A stretch of 64,000 bases of DNA, taken from Variovorax sp. J2L1-78 (GTDB lineage Bacteria; Pseudomonadota; Gammaproteobacteria; Burkholderiales; Burkholderiaceae_C). Positions 60,667 to 64,000 of the stretch are shown in pieces (within the stretch, counting starts at the first letter, position 1; each line of letters begins with the position of its first letter). Position numbers and translations under genes: made by a program. The stretch lies in NCBI RefSeq assembly GCF_030317205.1, contig NZ_JASZYB010000004.1, forward strand, positions 701,628 through 765,627. The letters run 5' to 3'. A model generated the notes under the pieces. That model had not been told where the DNA came from and ran no database searches. It saw only the letters and a program-made list of their open reading frames with translations.

Positions 60667-61410
60667 ATGAATCGAATGTCCGACGCACCGATCGGAAACG
60701 ACCAGGATCTGCAACGCGCAGTGGACTGGGCCATCACGACACGCCGCAGCGTACGGGCCTTTCAGACCAAGGACGTCACGGACGCGCAGATCAGCGACAT
60801 CCTGCAGGTCGCGTCGTACGCCGCATCGGGAATGAACACCCAGCCCTGGCATGTACACGTCGTGCGCGGCGAGTCCAAGGAACGGCTCAGCCAGCGCATC
60901 ACCGAGATCGACGCCGACCCGGCGCAGACGGCAGAGCTGCGCGAGCCCTACGACTACTACCCGGTGACATGGACGTCGCCCTTCGTGGAACGGCGCAGGA
61001 AGGTCGGCTGGGACCTGTACGGCCTCCTGGGCATCGAGAAAGGCGACAAGCAGCGCATGCACGCGCAGCATGGGCGCAACTACCGGTTCTTCGATGCGCC
61101 CATCGGTCTTTTCTTCACGGTCAGCCGCGCGATGGAACAGGGCAGCCTGATCGACTACGGCATGTTCCTTCAGAGCGTCATGGTCGCCGCACGCGCCCGG
61201 GGGCTCGACACCTGCCCGCAGGTCGCGTTCACCAAATTCCATCGCGTCATCGCCGAAGAACTCGGGATCCCCGACGACCAGATGCTGGTCTGCGGCATGA
61301 GCCTCGGCTACGCCGACATGTCGCGCGCCGAAAACACCCTGGCGACGGAACGCGAACCGGTCGCGAGCTTCACCACCTTCCATCAGAATCAACGTGTGGA
61401 GCAGCGCTGA
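60667..61410 (+). CDS. Nitroreductase-family FMN protein
   Basis: The 247-residue protein has the flavin-binding RRSVRAFQTKDV and ASGMNTQPWHVHVV motifs and the C-terminal GMSLGYAD segment. The ATG at 60667 has GGAG 5 bases upstream, better than the one at 60649. Its TGA overlaps the ATG of the acyl-CoA synthetase gene. In this context it may reduce a nitro, quinone or enone group before CoA activation. Confidence 0.86.
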   Translation: MNRMSDAPIGNDQDLQRAVDWAITTRRSVRAFQTKDVTDAQISDILQVASYAASGMNTQPWHVHVVRGESKERLSQRITEIDADPAQTAELREPYDYYPVTWTSPFVERRRKVGWDLYGLLGIEKGDKQRMHAQHGRNYRFFDAPIGLFFTVSRAMEQGSLIDYGMFLQSVMVAARARGLDTCPQVAFTKFHRVIAEELGIPDDQMLVCGMSLGYADMSRAENTLATEREPVASFTTFHQNQRVEQR

Positions 61411-63062
61411 TGGCCGCCGGCATCTACAAGGAAGGGCTGGAACGCACGCCAGCCAACTACGTTCCGCTCACTCCGCTGCGCTTCATCGACCGCACAGCGG
61501 ACGTGTACCCCGAACGCACAGCCATCATCCAAGGCGTCTACCGGCAAACCTGGGCCGAAACGCGTGCCCGTTGCTATCGTCTTGCATCGGCGCTGGTCCA
61601 GCGTGGTGTTCGCCGCGGCGACACGGTTTCAGTCATGGCGCCGAATACCCCGGCCATGCTCGAGGCGCACTTCGGCGTGCCCTTGTCGGGCGCTGTGCTC
61701 AATGCCATCAACTCACGGCTCGATGTCAATGGCCTCGCCTTCATCCTCCAGCACAGCGACTCACGCATCCTGCTGGTGGACAGCGAGCATTCGGCCATGG
61801 CGCAAAAGGCGGTGGCCAAGCTGCCGAATCCGCCGATCCTCATCGACATCTACGACGTGGAGGGTCCGCGCAACGAAGCCGTGGGCGTGCTCGACTACGA
61901 GGCGCTGCTGGCCGAAGGCGACAGTGCCTTCGAAGGCGTCTGGCCCATCGACGAGTGGGATCCGATTGCGCTGAACTACACCTCGGGCACCACGGGAGAC
62001 CCCAAGGGCGTGGTCCCCAGCCATCGCGGCACCTATCTCATGAGCCTGCTCCAGCTCACGGACTGGGCGGTTCCCAAGGCCCCCGTCTATCTCTGGACGC
62101 TGCCGATGTTCCATGCGAACGGGTGGTGCTTCACCTGGGCCATCACAGCCGCCGCCGGCACGCACGTCTGCCTTCGCAAGGTCAGCGCCGCGGCAATCTA
62201 CGAAGCGATCGCCGCGCACAAGGTCGATCATTTCTGCGCTGCGCCCACGGTCATGGGCATGCTGGCCAATGCGCGCGACGATGAGCGTCGTGCCCTGCCG
62301 GTGTCGGTGCGGGTGCTTACGGCGGGCTCTCCGCCACCGGCCACGCTGCTCGAAGCCACGGCGTCGCTCGGGTTCGCGGTCGACCACGTCTACGGCATCA
62401 CGGAGATCAGCGGAACGCCAGTGAGCTGCGCGTGGCAGGACGGCTGGAACGAGCTCGATGGTGCGGAACGCGCAAGGGTTCAGGCGCGCCAGGGCGTGCG
62501 CGCCGCGGCCCTCGAAGGCTTGCAGGTGGTCGACCCACAGACAATGCACCCCGTGCCCAAGGACGGGCGTACGGCGGGGGAGCTTGTCGTTCGTGGGAAC
62601 ACCGTGATGACCGGCTACCTGAAGAATCCCACCGCGACGCGGCAGGCTTTCGAAGGCGGATGGTTCCACACCGGGGATGTCGCGGTGGTGCATCCGGATG
62701 GCTATTTCCAGATCACCGACCGCTCGAAGGACGTGATCATCTCGGGCGGCGAGAACATCTCCTCGGTCGAGGTGGAGGACGTGCTGCATCGGCATGAAGC
62801 GATTCTCTATGCCGCGGTCGTGGCGCATCCCGACCTCAAGTGGGGCGAGGTGCCGTGCGCATTCGTCGAACTCAAGCCCAGGGCGCAGCCGATCAGTGAA
62901 GCCGACGTCATCGCGTTCTGCAGGCAACGGCTGGCGCACTACAAGTGCCCTCGCCGCGTCGTGTTCACGACGCTGCCGAAGACCGCGACGGGGAAGATTC
63001 AAAAGTTCCTGTTGCGCCAACAGACCGGCAGCCAGGCGGCGATCATCGGAGAAAAGACATGA
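61410..63062 (+). CDS. Medium/short-chain acyl-CoA synthetase (AMP-forming)
   Basis: The 550-residue enzyme has the P-loop YTSGTTGDPKGVV, the YGITEISGTP motif, GGWFHTGDVAVV and the C-terminal LPKTATGKIQKFLLR with the catalytic lysine. This resembles the DMSP or medium-chain acyl-CoA ligase subgroup. Start and stop overlap both neighbours, so it lies in the middle of a tight operon with nitroreductase and dehydrogenase. Confidence 0.9.
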   Translation: MAAGIYKEGLERTPANYVPLTPLRFIDRTADVYPERTAIIQGVYRQTWAETRARCYRLASALVQRGVRRGDTVSVMAPNTPAMLEAHFGVPLSGAVLNAINSRLDVNGLAFILQHSDSRILLVDSEHSAMAQKAVAKLPNPPILIDIYDVEGPRNEAVGVLDYEALLAEGDSAFEGVWPIDEWDPIALNYTSGTTGDPKGVVPSHRGTYLMSLLQLTDWAVPKAPVYLWTLPMFHANGWCFTWAITAAAGTHVCLRKVSAAAIYEAIAAHKVDHFCAAPTVMGMLANARDDERRALPVSVRVLTAGSPPPATLLEATASLGFAVDHVYGITEISGTPVSCAWQDGWNELDGAERARVQARQGVRAAALEGLQVVDPQTMHPVPKDGRTAGELVVRGNTVMTGYLKNPTATRQAFEGGWFHTGDVAVVHPDGYFQITDRSKDVIISGGENISSVEVEDVLHRHEAILYAAVVAHPDLKWGEVPCAFVELKPRAQPISEADVIAFCRQRLAHYKCPRRVVFTTLPKTATGKIQKFLLRQQTGSQAAIIGEKT

Positions 63063-63817
63063 GGATCAGCGACAAGGTTTTCATCGTGACCGGCGGCGCG
63101 TCCGGCCTGGGGGAAGGAACGGCGAGGATGCTCGCGGAGAACGGCGCCCGGGTCGTCGTTGCCGACATGCAGGACGACAGAGGCGCAGCGGTCGCCCTGG
63201 ACATCGGCGGCCTGTTCGTCCGATGCGACGTGACGCTGGAGGCCGACGGCCTCGCCGTCGTGGCGGCCGCGCAAAAGCTGGGCTCGTTGTTCGGTCTGGT
63301 GAACTGCGCCGGCATTGCACCGGCGGAAAAGACCGTCGGGAAGAACGGCGCCCATGCCCTGGCTTCATTCAGCAAGACGATCACGGTCAACCTGATTGGC
63401 AGCTTCAACATGATCCGCCTGGCCGCGGCTGCGATGAGCCGCAACGACCCGGAGCCGACGGGTGAACGCGGGGTCCTGATCTCGACGGCCTCGGTGGCGG
63501 CCTACGACGGGCAGATGGGCCAGGCGGCCTATAGCGCGTCCAAGGGCGGCATCGTGGGCATGACGCTTCCGATCGCCCGCGACCTAGCGCGCAGTGGCAT
63601 TCGCAACATGACGATCGCACCGGGCATCTTCGGCACGCCGATGCTCTTCGGCATGCCTCAGGAAGTTCAGGATGCGCTCGCCGCCAGCGTCCCATTTCCT
63701 TCTCGGCTGGGCCGTCCTGCGGACTACGCCGAATTGGCCAGGCACATCATCGAGAACGACATGCTCAACGGCGAAGTCATCCGCCTCGACGGTGCCGTGC
63801 GCCTGCCCCAGAAGTAG
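63059..63817 (+). CDS. Short-chain dehydrogenase, 3-hydroxyacyl-CoA dehydrogenase type II-like
   Basis: The 252-residue SDR has cofactor motif TGGASGLG, the NCAGIAPAEK segment and catalytic Y and K in AAYSASKGGIVG, with S in ISTASVAAYDG. The IAPGIFGTPM stretch is typical of HSD17B10-like 3-hydroxyacyl-CoA dehydrogenases. ATGA overlap with the synthetase gene supports a beta-oxidation role. Confidence 0.88.
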   Translation: MRISDKVFIVTGGASGLGEGTARMLAENGARVVVADMQDDRGAAVALDIGGLFVRCDVTLEADGLAVVAAAQKLGSLFGLVNCAGIAPAEKTVGKNGAHALASFSKTITVNLIGSFNMIRLAAAAMSRNDPEPTGERGVLISTASVAAYDGQMGQAAYSASKGGIVGMTLPIARDLARSGIRNMTIAPGIFGTPMLFGMPQEVQDALAASVPFPSRLGRPADYAELARHIIENDMLNGEVIRLDGAVRLPQK

Positions 63818-63841
63818 GTCCTCATCCCTCTGGAGACCACC

Positions 63842-64000
63842 ATGTCCGAATCCATCGTCATCGTCGGCGCCGCCCGCACCCCCATGGGTGCGTTCCAGGG
63901 CGACTTTTCTTCCCTCGCGGCCCATGACCTCGGCGGCGCCGCGATCAAGGCCGCCGTCGAGCGCGCCGGCATCGACCCGGCCGTGGTCGGCGAGGTGCTG
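63842..64000 (+). CDS. Acetyl-CoA acetyltransferase (thiolase), 3' part outside the window
   Basis: The first 53 residues (MSESIVIVGAARTPMGAFQG at the start) match the N-terminus of thiolases, which cleave 3-ketoacyl-CoA. GGAG precedes the ATG 24 bases after the dehydrogenase stop. It completes a dehydrogenase-thiolase pair for beta-oxidation. The catalytic residues lie beyond the window. Confidence 0.87.
   Translation, partial: MSESIVIVGAARTPMGAFQGDFSSLAAHDLGGAAIKAAVERAGIDPAVVGEVL

Overview
The window looks like a high-GC betaproteobacterial chromosome, most likely a Comamonadaceae genome such as Variovorax or a relative. The reasons are five Bug/TctC-type periplasmic binding proteins, an FlhD-type flagellar regulator, LivFGHMK clusters paired with acyl-CoA ligases, and dense coupling of genes through ATGA and GTGA overlaps. 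I see no rRNA, tRNA, CRISPR array, transposase, integrase or phage gene. These statements rest on reading the translations and junctions, not on database searches.

Region 1 (1-12.9 kb). After the end of an flhD gene and two tiny membrane proteins comes a long leftward catabolic cluster. In transcription order it reads LysR regulator, Bug, amidohydrolase, Bug, RraA-type aldolase, 2-hydroxyacid dehydrogenase, Bug, Bug, amidohydrolase, SMP-30 lactonase. It looks like uptake and breakdown of a lactone or polycarboxylic acid, related in parts to the 2-pyrone-4,6-dicarboxylate route (LigI-like and LigK-like families). An M16 peptidase and an alpha/beta hydrolase follow.

Region 2 (13-24.8 kb). A LuxR-type regulator is coupled to two tandem XapX proteins and faces an isochorismatase-family hydrolase and a second alpha/beta hydrolase. 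Then come three paralogous regulators with a winged helix and a P-loop ATPase domain, one of them lacking the C-terminal repeat region, and a fifth Bug protein.

Region 3 (24.9-32.2 kb). Two copies of a 135-bp direct repeat bracket an aldo/keto reductase, a frameshifted NmrA-family gene, a LysR regulator, a di-heme cytochrome lipoprotein and a GH128-like lipoprotein.

Region 4 (32.3-48.7 kb). This is the most unusual part. Small unrelated genes, mostly one per interval and nearly all rightward, are separated by a recurring motif close to CGGCCAnnAGCGGACCTTC. The genes include a SWIB protein, an XRE-cupin/GNAT pair, a cyclic-peptide-type ABC exporter, a PhyH oxygenase, KdsA, an Asp/Glu racemase homologue, a shikimate-kinase-like protein, a second GNAT and a nucleotidyltransferase. 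The array is interrupted by a fecI-fecR-TonB receptor-PepSY iron uptake operon that lacks the motif. It ends at a 5'-truncated LysR remnant. The layout resembles a gene-cassette array, but I could not find canonical integron attC ends.

Region 5 (48.8-64 kb). A lipoprotein esterase with two hydrolase domains (the first with a lost nucleophile) is followed by a rightward operon of CoA ligase, LivG, LivH, LivM, LivK, LivF and a PaaK-like ligase. Next are a leftward Crp/Fnr regulator and a rightward operon of nitroreductase, acyl-CoA synthetase, short-chain dehydrogenase and the start of a thiolase. Together these suggest uptake, CoA activation and beta-oxidation of an aromatic or aliphatic acid.
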